Source of the DNA: a virus
Strand: one strand, 5' to 3'
Virus record (IMG/VR): IMGVR_UViG_3300033571_029436
Coordinates: 1-25,960 of that record
DNA: 25,960 nucleotides
Shown here in pieces: positions 1 to 8,244 of the stretch (its first letter is position 1; each line of letters starts with the position of its first letter). Below the pieces are notes generated by a model. It did not search any database, was not told the DNA's origin, and worked only from the letters and a program-made list of their open reading frames with translations. The translations under genes and the position numbers were made by a program.

Positions 1-1546
1 CGGCGTTAGAAGCTTTGGCAATAGTTGCATCTTTACTATCTTCTGAACTTAGAGTAGTATTAGTATTAAGGTAGATAACAGGGGCATCGGCATTAAACGA
101 GCTCCCATGCTTTAAGTGAATTGAGCCCGTAGTTTGTACAAACTTACTTTCTGAAAGCTTGGTCCATTGGTTTTTACCTTGATGGTAATAACTATCTGCT
201 TTAGAATAGAGATTTGTGGTTTGTGAATATATGTTGGTGTTAGAAAGCATGTTTAAATTAGTACCAACGTGCAAATTAAGATTTGTATTAGCTTTTAAAT
301 GCATTTCTTTATAAGCTTCTATCTTTACATTGGCGCTGCTAATGTTAAATTCTTCTACGGCAGACATAAAAAATTTACCACCAGCTTGAGCAGTTATGTC
401 ATTAAAACAATTTAAAATTGTATTACCAGTTACTTCAATATGTGCATCGTTACCTACAAACACCCTACATTGACCGGCAACTGAAACATCAGCCTGGCCA
501 TTAATAGCAATCTTTCCATTTCTATCAATTATCTCATACGAAGAGCCCTTTGTACGCTTAACAATAGAGCCATTTGAATCTACCTCAATAAAGGTACCGG
601 TTCTATGGTAAATATGCAGACGCTCGGCTCCGGGCGTATCATCAATTTCAATTATATGTCCGGATTCGGTATTGGTTACTTTATTATAGGGATAAGTTCC
701 ACGGTAAGGTGAAAGAGGTTGTTCCCAGGCTTCTCCATTAGGTAGCTTGGCACCTGACATTCTCTCTTCATTTTTAATTTGAACTATAGTACCGTTTATT
801 TCACCTTTAGCAAGCTTATTAACTTCAGATTTTCCAGCATATTCTTTTGTAGGATACGTAGCGGTTGGGTCTGTAAATCCTGTTTTTACTACTGCAAGTT
901 TATCTGTATTGTCAGCATTCTTAATATCAAAGTTGCCTGCTTTTCTTAAATAGGTGCTAGCAATCCCAGTTGAATAACCTTTATTAAGAGCAGGAAATGC
1001 CCCTGCACCTAAAGACTGAATTAAATCATTAAAGTTAGCAGGAGAAGTAGATTGAGATTTTTTATTGGTACTAAAAATGGAGTTACTAAAACTATTAACT
1101 ATTGTTGAAACGCTTTGCTGAACTAGGGGTGCTGCTGCAGATGCTAAAATTCCACTTAAAGCACCAAAGTCAATTTTATTGGAAAGACTATTAGGTAGAG
1201 TATTTTTTAGTTCGTTAGATAGCCGGGAAAGTAGCTCTGTTGTAAGAGCATCACTTACTTGATTTTGAACACCAAAGTTTAAAGTGTTTGCTATATCTGT
1301 ACTGTTTTTATTTTGAGTGGTTACATTAAATGGGTCATTACTTTTAGGACCAATTAAAACATTATTGTTTATATCGTTTGAAGAAGTAGAGATAATTTTT
1401 TGTGTTGCCTCACCTGAGTAGGTAGACATTACCTTATAAACAGAACCTCTAAGAATAGAGTCTGGAACATTAATTCCGGTTTTTTTAACCTGTTGAATTA
1501 AGGCTTCTTGAATTATGTCTGTAACTTGATTACTTAAAATATTCAT
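1..1546 (-). CDS. Baseplate central spike protein with gp5-type beta-helix (partial, C-terminus outside window)
   Basis: The reading frame is open from the ATG at 1546 to the window edge (515 codons), so the C-terminus is missing. The N-terminal third is Ser/Asn-rich with no recognised domain. Further on, after a YPYNK stretch, comes a segment of the pattern ESGHIIEIDDTPGAERLHIYH followed by GTFIEVDSNG. It resembles the part of T4 gp5 and VgrG proteins that leads into the triple-stranded beta-helix. After it come many short beta-type repeats rich in Asn, Thr and Val (for example NTNLNLHVGTNLNMLSNTN). In T4 this needle is the C-terminal part of gp5; here it is a separate polypeptide starting one base after the gp5-like stop codon. 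The likely role is the membrane-piercing spike under the hub. The family resemblance is clear but the exact boundary of the beta-helix is not. Confidence 0.75.
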   Translation of the reverse strand, partial: MNILSNQVTDIIQEALIQQVKKTGINVPDSILRGSVYKVMSTYSGEATQKIISTSSNDINNNVLIGPKSNDPFNVTTQNKNSTDIANTLNFGVQNQVSDALTTELLSRLSNELKNTLPNSLSNKIDFGALSGILASAAAPLVQQSVSTIVNSFSNSIFSTNKKSQSTSPANFNDLIQSLGAGAFPALNKGYSTGIASTYLRKAGNFDIKNADNTDKLAVVKTGFTDPTATYPTKEYAGKSEVNKLAKGEINGTIVQIKNEERMSGAKLPNGEAWEQPLSPYRGTYPYNKVTNTESGHIIEIDDTPGAERLHIYHRTGTFIEVDSNGSIVKRTKGSSYEIIDRNGKIAINGQADVSVAGQCRVFVGNDAHIEVTGNTILNCFNDITAQAGGKFFMSAVEEFNISSANVKIEAYKEMHLKANTNLNLHVGTNLNMLSNTNIYSQTTNLYSKADSYYHQGKNQWTKLSESKFVQTTGSIHLKHGSSFNADAPVIYLNTNTTLSSEDSKDATIAKASNA

Positions 1547-1547
1547 T

Positions 1548-2627
1548 TTATGCAGTGCAAAGTTTTACGCAGTCAGTCTGCTCTCTGGCAAATCGATTTC
1601 TAACTGAATTTTGAATTGCTGTCCCGCTTGATTTAAATAAAGTGGTGGCATTAGCAATCTTATATTCACTTACAAGGTTTACCACGTCCTTATCAGATAG
1701 GTTACTTTTTCCTTGCAAAGGTGTGGTAAATATATAAGTAGCCTCAGGTCCAAACTGAACTGCTGTAGACCATACTAAATCTTGTACTCCTGGGCCGTAA
1801 ATAGTAAGGTCTAGACCTTTGCGCTGGCAAGAAGCTATATAAACATTATAATATTTTCTCTTGACATAGTTATGTTGATCTTCATCAAACTCAGCAGTAT
1901 GGGCAGCAGCTACTTGCTTCCATTTATTGTCAAACTCATTAGTAGCTGGCTCTAAACCTTCAAATTCTTTTTTAAATCTAGAACTCTTTATGTACTGTAA
2001 AACTGGAGAACCTACCGGTGATGGTCTCGCTGTCCCGTCAGGTTTTACAGGGGGTAAAAACGACGCAAATTGATACTTACCATAAGATGCACCGCCGCGA
2101 TCGTTAGAGGTTCTATAGTTATTAATAGCAGCTGGGTTGTTATTAGATTCATTAGCCGCCGATGTTTGGCCTAGTTTCCACCCTGGGGTACTTGGAACAC
2201 CTGCTTTTACAGGATTACCTTTAGGATCAACTACATCTTCTCCGTTACTATCTTTAAGTATTCCATCGTTGGTATTGCGATTATTAGGCAAATCTTCGGT
2301 CTGCTTAAATCCTTCTGGTGCTGCTTTTGTAGCAAAGGTACCCAACATAGCTGGTTGTTGACAATCTTCACCATCAAGAAAGAATCCCATTACCCAAGTT
2401 CCTTCTAAAGGACCGAGTGGTGAGCTACCAACCCCAGAAGTAGCAGCAGACGTAATAGGTTGTATAGGAACTGCCCACGGTAAGTCGACCGTAGGAAGTA
2501 GTTCTTTGCTATCGGTATGATATCCAAAAATACGAACCCTGCACCTACCTAATTGCTCGGGATCTAATCTATCTTCAACTACACCTATCCACCAATTGAA
2601 GCCGTCTTTATTGTATATTTTTTGCAT
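1548..2627 (-). CDS. 5: Baseplate hub tail lysozyme, gp5-like (OB-fold plus lysozyme-like domain)
   Basis: A 359-residue protein. Residues about 8-105 match the gp5/VgrG OB-fold pattern: WWIGVVEDRLDPEQLGRCRVRIFGYH near the N-terminus, then LPWAVPIQP and GTWVMGFFLDGEDCQQPAMLGTF. After a Pro/Asn-rich linker, the C-terminal half has NESNNNPAAINNY then DRGGASYGKYQF, a pattern seen in VgrG-associated and phage muramidases with a chitosanase-like fold; the Glu of NES is a plausible catalytic acid. It would cut peptidoglycan locally when the tail contracts. The start overlaps the end of the gp27-like gene by 20 nt, matching the known gp5-gp27 partnership. Unlike T4 gp5, it has no C-terminal beta-helix, which lies in the next gene. 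Confidence 0.85.
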   Translation of the reverse strand: MQKIYNKDGFNWWIGVVEDRLDPEQLGRCRVRIFGYHTDSKELLPTVDLPWAVPIQPITSAATSGVGSSPLGPLEGTWVMGFFLDGEDCQQPAMLGTFATKAAPEGFKQTEDLPNNRNTNDGILKDSNGEDVVDPKGNPVKAGVPSTPGWKLGQTSAANESNNNPAAINNYRTSNDRGGASYGKYQFASFLPPVKPDGTARPSPVGSPVLQYIKSSRFKKEFEGLEPATNEFDNKWKQVAAAHTAEFDEDQHNYVKRKYYNVYIASCQRKGLDLTIYGPGVQDLVWSTAVQFGPEATYIFTTPLQGKSNLSDKDVVNLVSEYKIANATTLFKSSGTAIQNSVRNRFAREQTDCVKLCTA

Positions 2628-3969
2628 CTTGTAATAATGTTAAAGAGTCTTTTACTACCTCCATCACCATAGTATGATCTGCTTTAGTAATACGGTGATG
2701 AATAGCTGTAATTAAATAAAAACCTGAGTAAAGTCTATCTTCTCTACTGGTAGTACCTTCATCAACAGGACCTAATTGCGGAAAAGAAAAATAAAGTATA
2801 TTACCAACTTCAATATCCGTTCGGCCAGGTACAGTTAAATGTAATTTAATATTGGTCAAATCTAATAAACTAGACTTTCGATTTCCATAAATTTCGCTTA
2901 TTTTTTCGCTAATGTTATTTGGAAAATTATTATATAGTTTAGGGTTTATAGGATAAAAACTAATATTAGTAGCCGGGTTTCTTATACCCTCTTCAGTAAA
3001 TACTGGCACCGAGGCTGAACCTATTCCTGACGTGTGGTACTGCCCTTTGTACTCTTGAGTATAATCGTAATCATATTGTTTGTAGATTTTATTGTACACA
3101 TCAAGGGTAATTAGTCTATTAGCTAAAAATCCATTGGTGTAGTTTTTAATAGCGTCATTATTTTCTACCATTTCTACATTTTTAGTAATAAAAAATTCTC
3201 TATCTACATTAGTTTGTTCATTTTTTCTTATATTAGAAGGACCATAAAAATATTTTCCAATATAATTATTATTTTCATAAGCATCTTTAAATAAATGCTC
3301 TACACTTCCAAAATAGAAAGCTTTATTACTTTCAAAAAATAAATAATTTTTTGCTATACCGTTTTTTGGTATAGCTTTGGAGGCCAGCCAGTTTAAACAC
3401 TTAAACGGTGTCCAACCCGGGGAAACAAATTTAACCGAATTTTCTGTCTCATTAAGTGTAATAAACGGTGTAGATGCCGGTACTTCTTTAACTGAGTCAC
3501 TTGCTTCAGATATATCATAGTCTCGGGCTGTTGCAATATATTCATCAAAAAGATTAAGAGCTACTTCATTTATTCTACCTTCAAAACTTACAAATAAAGG
3601 TAAAAGCATATCAAAAAATAACTCAACTGAGGCAAAATGAAGAACAAAAATTTGTGTATTGGTCTCTCTTACAACTTGCCTGTTGGAAATTTTAAAGACT
3701 CGAAAAGTTTTTTTAATTTTAGCTGGAAATGAAGGAGTTTGAATTTCCAGTGTTAGATATTCCTCTCCAATAATAGGTCCAAATTCAATAATATTTCTAC
3801 TATCTGAAATGAGAATGTCACCATATAAGTGACTAGAAAACATATCTTCATAGATATTAATTTCTGAAATAAAATCAGTTAAATCAATAACTATGTTTTT
3901 GGTAGTAATAAGCCGCGCATCATTTATATTAACTGACCCGGCTTTTTGCAAGCCATTTTCTTCAGCCAT
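2608..3969 (-). CDS. 27: Baseplate hub subunit, gp27-like
   Basis: A 453-residue protein, somewhat longer than T4 gp27 (391). The N-terminal part (IDLTDFISEINIYEDMFSSHLYGDILISD) is typical of gp27/gpD-type hub proteins, whose tube-like domains form the trimeric torus that holds gp5. Near the C-terminus, VPGRTDIEVGNILYFSFPQ followed by YSGFYLITAIHHRI is another hallmark of this family. It sits between gp53 (8-nt overlap at its start) and gp5 (20-nt overlap at its end), so the hub and its lysozyme are translationally linked. No internal frameshift or missing segment was seen. The identification rests on motif pattern and gene order. Confidence 0.82.
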   Translation of the reverse strand: MAEENGLQKAGSVNINDARLITTKNIVIDLTDFISEINIYEDMFSSHLYGDILISDSRNIIEFGPIIGEEYLTLEIQTPSFPAKIKKTFRVFKISNRQVVRETNTQIFVLHFASVELFFDMLLPLFVSFEGRINEVALNLFDEYIATARDYDISEASDSVKEVPASTPFITLNETENSVKFVSPGWTPFKCLNWLASKAIPKNGIAKNYLFFESNKAFYFGSVEHLFKDAYENNNYIGKYFYGPSNIRKNEQTNVDREFFITKNVEMVENNDAIKNYTNGFLANRLITLDVYNKIYKQYDYDYTQEYKGQYHTSGIGSASVPVFTEEGIRNPATNISFYPINPKLYNNFPNNISEKISEIYGNRKSSLLDLTNIKLHLTVPGRTDIEVGNILYFSFPQLGPVDEGTTSREDRLYSGFYLITAIHHRITKADHTMVMEVVKDSLTLLQDAKNIQ

Positions 3970-4459
3970 TTACAATAGTTACTTTCTTATTAAACTCACG
4001 AATAATTGCCCCAACATATTCGGCTCTTAGAATCTTTATTCTTCGTTTTTGCTCGTTTAGTCTTTCCTCATGTACAAAGTTTGATATAGGTGTGGCGCTA
4101 GGAGTAGTAGACATTACCTCATTTCCATCTACATCTTCATAATGGTGTATACCATTTAGATTAGTATACTTTGACTCACAGTATTTAATAAGATTATTGG
4201 TAGAAAGTACCCATCCAAACCTAGGATCTAAAATTTCATTAACATGCAGAATAACCCAGTGAAGCTGAGGGTCGTTGTAAAAAATATCAGCTACTATTTC
4301 TGGAGTTTCACCGTCTTTAACATCATACTGGTCGTAAAGTGAGAAGTTATTTTTTACCTCAGACTCAATTATAAATCTTATCATTATATTTTTAACAACC
4401 TGCACCGTGTTAAGGTTGTCTAAAGTATAAAGAGTGGTGGGTAGGGATTGAAAATACAT
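3962..4459 (-). CDS. 53: Baseplate wedge subunit gp53
   Basis: A 165-residue protein with the gp53 signature: an early IMIRFIIESEVKNN, then YDVKDGETPEIVADIFYNDPQLHWVILHVNEI and DPRFGWVLS, the shared LysM-like core of gp53/gp25-region wedge proteins. gp53 joins wedges around the hub in T4 baseplate assembly. It starts within a TAATG overlap with the upstream tail-cap gene and overlaps the gp27 start by 8 nt, so the four baseplate genes are one transcription unit. Confidence 0.88.
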   Translation of the reverse strand: MYFQSLPTTLYTLDNLNTVQVVKNIMIRFIIESEVKNNFSLYDQYDVKDGETPEIVADIFYNDPQLHWVILHVNEILDPRFGWVLSTNNLIKYCESKYTNLNGIHHYEDVDGNEVMSTTPSATPISNFVHEERLNEQKRRIKILRAEYVGAIIREFNKKVTIVNG

Positions 4460-5574
4460 TAGTAACCTTGAATAATGGATTCTTTTGTAATTATTTCTAG
4501 CTCTTTGAATGTTAGGGACATGTTTATTTCTGTAGGATGACCGTCTTTAAAACTAGAAAATGATTCTTGACCCCCATAGGTAACTTCCATATTTTCTAAT
4601 GCACAAGGTTTTAGTTTATGAAAATATGAATTAGGACCATCAAAGTAGTTATATTCAATTACAAATTCAGCCGGGTAAATAAAAAATAATTTGTCTTTTG
4701 ACATCTCAGGGTGCATATGAAACTTAAATTTCTTTATAATATCAAACACTGTGTCAGATTCTTGTCTTGATTTAGGAAAAAACCGATATCTAAATTGAAA
4801 AGTTCTAAAGTCTACGGATTCAAAAAGTACTTCTTTAAATGGGTTAAGCGCGGTTTTAGAAGATGCACTTATTAAAGATTTAAGATCGGTTGAACCTAAA
4901 GCCCCCGGGAGGGCAGCAAATTGAGATGCCACCGCGGCTGCTTGTTCTGACATTGGATTGGAAATTGATGATACCCCAGAAACACCGCCGGCGGCTATAC
5001 CTGCTAACGTGCCTAATTCTTTCATAGCGTAATTCATGTTATAACGTACCGTAGGAGGCCCATCTACATAAAGAGAAATAACATCTGAGATTCTATTAGT
5101 GGTATCTGGCTTTAGAAGTTGATTTGCATTTAAAACCTCTCCTGCTATTACTCCAGTTGCTAAACCAGCTGCACCTGCCACTCCAGTATCTACGATCGAC
5201 CTACCAACATTCTTTGCAACCGAGCTCCCTGTAGAACCGGTTTTTACATACTTAGATAGCAGATTTTTTGCAATACCAAAGCCAAGCACACCTGCACCAA
5301 TCTGTGTTACTGTAGTTGCAGATGTTGCGAGCTGATCGTTGGTAAAATTAGCAGAATCAGGATCACGTGTAACTTGACCTATTACTTTATCTTGATCAAA
5401 TTTAGATTTTCCACGTATATTAATTTTAAAGGTAATAAAATGTTGAAGATCGTTAGTGCCAAGATCCGAAGGATACCTAAGAAGATTAATATTATATTTA
5501 TTATCTTTTCTAGCCGGGCCTGGATTAGTCTGCTCGTTATAACTTCTTTGATTTATATCTTCCGCTAAAGCCAT
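4459..5574 (-). CDS. Baseplate tail-tube cap/initiator, gp48- or gp54-like
   Basis: A 371-residue protein, close to T4 gp48 (364). It begins with a disordered stretch, then NLLRYPSDLGTNDLQHFITFKINIRGKSKF, the typical opening of gp48/gp54 tail-cap proteins in T4-like phages. The middle (about 95-215) is Gly/Ala/Val-rich. The C-terminal third (VDFRTFQFRYRFFPKSRQESDTVFDIIKKFKFHMHPEM, then LKPCALENMEVTYGG) has the beta-sandwich typical of tube-like proteins. It would sit on the baseplate and nucleate the tail tube. The start ATG at 5574 has a GGAAAA stretch just upstream. gp48 and gp54 are paralogous families and I cannot separate them firmly here. Confidence 0.78.
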   Translation of the reverse strand: MALAEDINQRSYNEQTNPGPARKDNKYNINLLRYPSDLGTNDLQHFITFKINIRGKSKFDQDKVIGQVTRDPDSANFTNDQLATSATTVTQIGAGVLGFGIAKNLLSKYVKTGSTGSSVAKNVGRSIVDTGVAGAAGLATGVIAGEVLNANQLLKPDTTNRISDVISLYVDGPPTVRYNMNYAMKELGTLAGIAAGGVSGVSSISNPMSEQAAAVASQFAALPGALGSTDLKSLISASSKTALNPFKEVLFESVDFRTFQFRYRFFPKSRQESDTVFDIIKKFKFHMHPEMSKDKLFFIYPAEFVIEYNYFDGPNSYFHKLKPCALENMEVTYGGQESFSSFKDGHPTEINMSLTFKELEIITKESIIQGY

Positions 5575-5582
5575 GGGTTTTC

Positions 5583-5590
5583 CATAAATA
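5583..5590 (+). promoter_or_regulatory. Candidate T4-type late promoter (CATAAATA)
   Basis: CATAAATA matches the T4 late consensus TATAAATA at seven of eight positions, and NATAAATA is accepted in T4-like phages of marine bacteria. It lies in the 42-bp divergent gap between gp48/54 and gp4, 26 nt before the gp4 ATG. The predicted start is near 5596, giving a short leader with AGG before the ATG. A TATAAT also occurs at 5600-5605 without a clear -35 box. Confidence 0.55.
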
Positions 5591-5616
5591 GTTAAATCTT
5601 ATAATATTTAGGCAAA

Positions 5617-6069
5617 ATGTACAAGACAACTTACAAAGGAAAATATAGAATAAACAATCCTAGGAAATATAAAGGCTTGATAAACGATGTAATTTACCGT
5701 AGTTCCTGGGAGTTAAAGTTTATGAAATGGTGCGATAATAACCCTTCGGTGTTAGAATGGGGTTCTGAAACTATGATTATTCCTTATCGATCACCTATAG
5801 ATAACAAATTACATCGCTACTTTGTAGATTTTTATATAAAAGTAAAAGACAAAGATGGGCAGACTACCAAATATCTTATAGAAATTAAACCAGAACGTTT
5901 TACTCAACCTCCCCCTATACCTCAAAGAAAAACTAAAAATTTTATAGAGGAGGTCTTTCAATATGGAACTAATCAAGCTAAATGGAAAGCAGCCAACAGT
6001 TATTGCGAGGACAGAGGCTGGAAGTTTATAATTTTAACTGAAAAAGATCTTGGTATATCTACGACATAA
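5617..6069 (+). CDS. 4: Head completion protein gp4
   Basis: A 150-residue protein, the usual gp4 length. Key pattern: YRSSWELKFMKWCDNNPSVLEWGSE near residues 28-50, then YFVDFYIKVKD and YLIEIKPERFTQPP. The E...D...E-x-K layout is a restriction-endonuclease-like (PD-(D/E)XK, TnsA-like) fold and is the known signature of gp4, which prepares the filled head for tail joining. It is the first gene of the rightward cluster, divergent from the baseplate genes. Its TAA stop lies inside the CATAAATA element that precedes the next gene. Confidence 0.88.
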   Translation: MYKTTYKGKYRINNPRKYKGLINDVIYRSSWELKFMKWCDNNPSVLEWGSETMIIPYRSPIDNKLHRYFVDFYIKVKDKDGQTTKYLIEIKPERFTQPPPIPQRKTKNFIEEVFQYGTNQAKWKAANSYCEDRGWKFIILTEKDLGISTT

Positions 6070-6072
6070 ATA
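6065..6072 (+). promoter_or_regulatory. Candidate late promoter CATAAATA overlapping the gp4 stop codon
   Basis: CATAAATA includes the TAA stop of gp4 and ends 4 nt before the ATG at 6077. By T4 late promoter geometry the start would fall at or within one base of that ATG, leaving no leader. No Shine-Dalgarno sequence is present. It could be chance in AT-rich DNA, but the same arrangement recurs on the other strand at 18472-18479. Confidence 0.4.
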
Positions 6073-6076
6073 TTAG

Positions 6077-6637
6077 ATGGCTAATCCTTTTCTTAATATT
6101 CGTCAACAAGCTAGCGATACTGGGCGATCTCTTCAATGGTACCAGACACAAGTAAGATCGCTGGCCGCATTGAATCCAAATAAATTAATGTCTAATACAC
6201 CAGCGCTGGTAAATAATGTTTTACCTGGAAATATGTATATGTTTTTTTATGAAGCTAAACTTAAAGATCAACTTCCATATTATGACATGTTCCCGTTAGT
6301 GTTGCCGTTTAGAAAAGTAGCAAATGGTTTTTACGGTTTAAATTTACATTATATACCTTACGGTGCGCGATTTAAGATACTAGGGGCATTACATGAATTT
6401 GCTACTGATGAAAAAATCAATGAAGCTACACGTATAAAAATTTCTTGGAATATAGTTAAATCTTTTTCCGTTCTTAAGCCATTACAAGCTTGTGTAAAAC
6501 ATTATCTTACAGATCAGGTACAGAGTAGATTTTTACGTATAAATTACCCTGATTGGATTACAGCTTCTTTACTGCCTTTAGAGCGATTTAATGTAAACAA
6601 AACAACCGTCTGGAAAGACTCAAGAGAAAGATATTAA
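6077..6637 (+). CDS. Conserved T4-like virion protein of unknown function
   Basis: A 186-residue soluble protein with no signal peptide or membrane segment. The pattern GNMYMFFYEAKLKDQLPYYDMFPLVLPF followed by GFYGLNLHYIPYGARFKILGALHEF is familiar from T4-like phages of aquatic bacteria, but I cannot assign a firm name. It lies between gp4 and a tube-type protein and shares a TAATG overlap with the latter, so a structural or head-tail joining role is likely. In T4, gene 2 (DNA end protector) is next to gene 4, so a gp2-like role is a weak alternative. Confidence 0.7.
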   Translation: MANPFLNIRQQASDTGRSLQWYQTQVRSLAALNPNKLMSNTPALVNNVLPGNMYMFFYEAKLKDQLPYYDMFPLVLPFRKVANGFYGLNLHYIPYGARFKILGALHEFATDEKINEATRIKISWNIVKSFSVLKPLQACVKHYLTDQVQSRFLRINYPDWITASLLPLERFNVNKTTVWKDSRERY

Positions 6638-7323
6638 TGGCAGCTAATTTTAACTTATCTAAGTTTCAATCTGAAATTAGGAATAGAGGGCTAGCTAGAA
6701 CTAACCGATTTGAAGTTCTTATAAACCCACCTCCAGCGCTAGGTACTAATTATTTTTCTATCCTAGCTAGTATTTTTGTAGAACAAACTAGTTTTCCATT
6801 GTTTAACATTTCGGTTAAACCTTTTAAAATATTTGGTCCGGCTTATCAAAGGCCTATTACATCGGAATATGGTGGGGAGGGTATACCAGTTACTTTTCAT
6901 GTTGAAAGAGACATGAATATTAAAAGATTCTTTGATGATTGGATGCATGCTGTTGTACCAGATAATTTTCATTATGTAAACTATCAAGAAGAATATGTTG
7001 GTACTGTTAACTTGAGACAGCTAGATGAAGAAGAAAATGTAACTTATGAAATAGTTTTAGAAGAAGCTTTCCCAAGAAACATGAATTTAATAGAGTTAAA
7101 TAACTCTTCTACTAATCAAACTCATAGACTTAATGTTATATTTGCTTACAGAAAATGGCGTGACATTACAAAAACTCAAACTACCCCGGTTGATATACCA
7201 CGTTCTTTAATTACCCCTGAGCTGCCGGTCTTTGATTCTAGACCTGGGACGCAACGATGGAATTGGTCTACTGGTAATTTAGAACAAGGTACTTCAGGGT
7301 CTGATTTACCACCTTCAGCATAA
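6637..7323 (+). CDS. Tail tube protein, T4 gp19 type
   Basis: A 228-residue protein. The N-terminal LARTNRFEVLINPP, a middle YGGEGIPVTFHVERDMNIKRFFDDWMHAVV, and YNYQEEY-like and LEEAFPRNMNLIELNN stretches are the hallmark of the gp19/gpV tube fold, here ending in LNVIFAYRKW before a Pro/Thr-rich tail. It could be the main tail tube or a tube-like baseplate paralogue; the main tube gene normally sits next to the sheath gene gp18, which is not in this window. The start uses a TAATG overlap with the preceding gene. Confidence 0.75.
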   Translation: MAANFNLSKFQSEIRNRGLARTNRFEVLINPPPALGTNYFSILASIFVEQTSFPLFNISVKPFKIFGPAYQRPITSEYGGEGIPVTFHVERDMNIKRFFDDWMHAVVPDNFHYVNYQEEYVGTVNLRQLDEEENVTYEIVLEEAFPRNMNLIELNNSSTNQTHRLNVIFAYRKWRDITKTQTTPVDIPRSLITPELPVFDSRPGTQRWNWSTGNLEQGTSGSDLPPSA

Positions 7324-7343
7324 CAGAAGATATAGGAGATATT

Positions 7344-8039
7344 ATGGCTTTACCCAAGTTAGAAACACCTACTTATGAGTTGACGTTACCATCTACTGGT
7401 AAAAAAATAAAGTATAGACCTTTTTTAGTTAGAGAGCATAAGATACTCTTATCCATTACAGAACTTGATAATGACGAAATATCCAGAGTGGTAAAGGATG
7501 TTGTAGATGTATGTACCTTTAATCAATTAAATGTACATAGCCTTCCACATTTTGATATTGAGTACATATTTTTACATTTAAGAGCAAAGTCTATAAGTGA
7601 AAAAGTGGACCTTTTAATTAATTGCGAATGTGAAAATCAAATTGAAGTTTCTTTTAATATCGAAGATGTTAAGATAGAAAAAAATAACGACCATACTAAT
7701 AAAATTATGTTAACTGATGAGTATGGGGTAGAAATGAACTATCCTAAGTTTGACGATGTAATTGATCTATATTCGTCTATAACTCCTGATCTTGTTATTG
7801 ATCTTGTCATTAATAACATAAAAGGTATATTTAATAAAGACGGTTATTGGGATACTAATGATTATGATAAATCTGATGTAGAAGTTTTTGTTAATAGTTT
7901 AACTAAAGAGCAATTTGAAAAAATAGAAGAATTTTTTCTAACTGCCCCTAAAATTGTACACACCGTAGAAGCCGATTGTCCTAAATGCGGTAAACATAAC
8001 GTTTCAAGAATTCAAGGACTAAGTAATTTTTTCGTTTAA
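7344..8039 (+). CDS. 26: Baseplate hub assembly protein gp26 (short form of a gp26/gp51 frameshift pair)
   Basis: A 231-residue protein of the T4 gp26 type. It opens with LPKLETPTYELTLPSTGKKIKYRPFLVREHKILL, and has two Cys pairs, CEC at 94-96 and CPKC at 212-215, that could bind one zinc ion. It has a clear ribosome site (AGGAGATATT before the ATG). The last codons are AAT TTT TTC GTT TAA, containing the slippery heptamer T-TTT-TTC at 8027-8033. A -1 shift there leads straight into the gp51 frame and gives a 296-residue fusion. In siphophages, the short and frameshifted long chaperones G and GT lie just before the tape measure gene, as here. Confidence 0.85.
   Translation: MALPKLETPTYELTLPSTGKKIKYRPFLVREHKILLSITELDNDEISRVVKDVVDVCTFNQLNVHSLPHFDIEYIFLHLRAKSISEKVDLLINCECENQIEVSFNIEDVKIEKNNDHTNKIMLTDEYGVEMNYPKFDDVIDLYSSITPDLVIDLVINNIKGIFNKDGYWDTNDYDKSDVEVFVNSLTKEQFEKIEEFFLTAPKIVHTVEADCPKCGKHNVSRIQGLSNFFV
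8014..8033 (+). promoter_or_regulatory. Candidate programmed -1 frameshift site joining gp26 to gp51
   Basis: The heptamer TTTTTTC is in the correct frame (T-TTT-TTC) at 8027-8033, two codons before the gp26 stop. An AAGGA at 8014-8018 lies 8 nt upstream and could act as a stimulatory Shine-Dalgarno sequence. After a -1 slip the frame reads CGT TTA ACC and stays open for 66 codons through the gp51-like ORF to the TAA at 8231-8233. No strong downstream hairpin was seen. Confidence 0.7.
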
Positions 8040-8074
8040 CCCTTTCTCAGGATAATTTACAAAATTATTATGTT

Positions 8075-8233
8075 ATGAATTTTTCTCTAATGCATCATCA
8101 TAGATATAGTTTGACTGAATTAGAGAATATGATACCCTGGGAAAGGGAGGTTTACATAACGTTATTATCTGATTATATAAAACAAGAAAATGAAAGATTA
8201 AAAATGATTAATCAAACAGCAAAGTTTTTGTAA
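8075..8233 (+). CDS. 51: Baseplate hub assembly catalyst gp51-like; probably translated as a gp26 extension
   Basis: A 52-codon ORF from the ATG at 8075. The core is HHHRYSLTELENMIPWEREVY followed by LLSDYIKQENERLKM. A PWER(x)Y(x)xLL motif ending in a charged helix is typical of gp51 and of C-terminal domains of phage tail-assembly chaperones. There is no Shine-Dalgarno sequence before this ATG. The frame is open upstream to the slippery site at 8027-8033, adding 14 residues (RLTLSQDNLQNYYV), so fusion with gp26 by -1 frameshifting is the likeliest route. The next gene is the tape-measure-like protein. Confidence 0.75.
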   Translation: MNFSLMHHHRYSLTELENMIPWEREVYITLLSDYIKQENERLKMINQTAKFL

Positions 8234-8244
8234 GGTAAAAAATT

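Noticed and set aside
3346-3354. AATAAATA on the plus strand within gp27
   Set aside because: It matches NATAAATA but points against the gene and leads to no plus-strand gene for over 2 kb; chance in AT-rich DNA.
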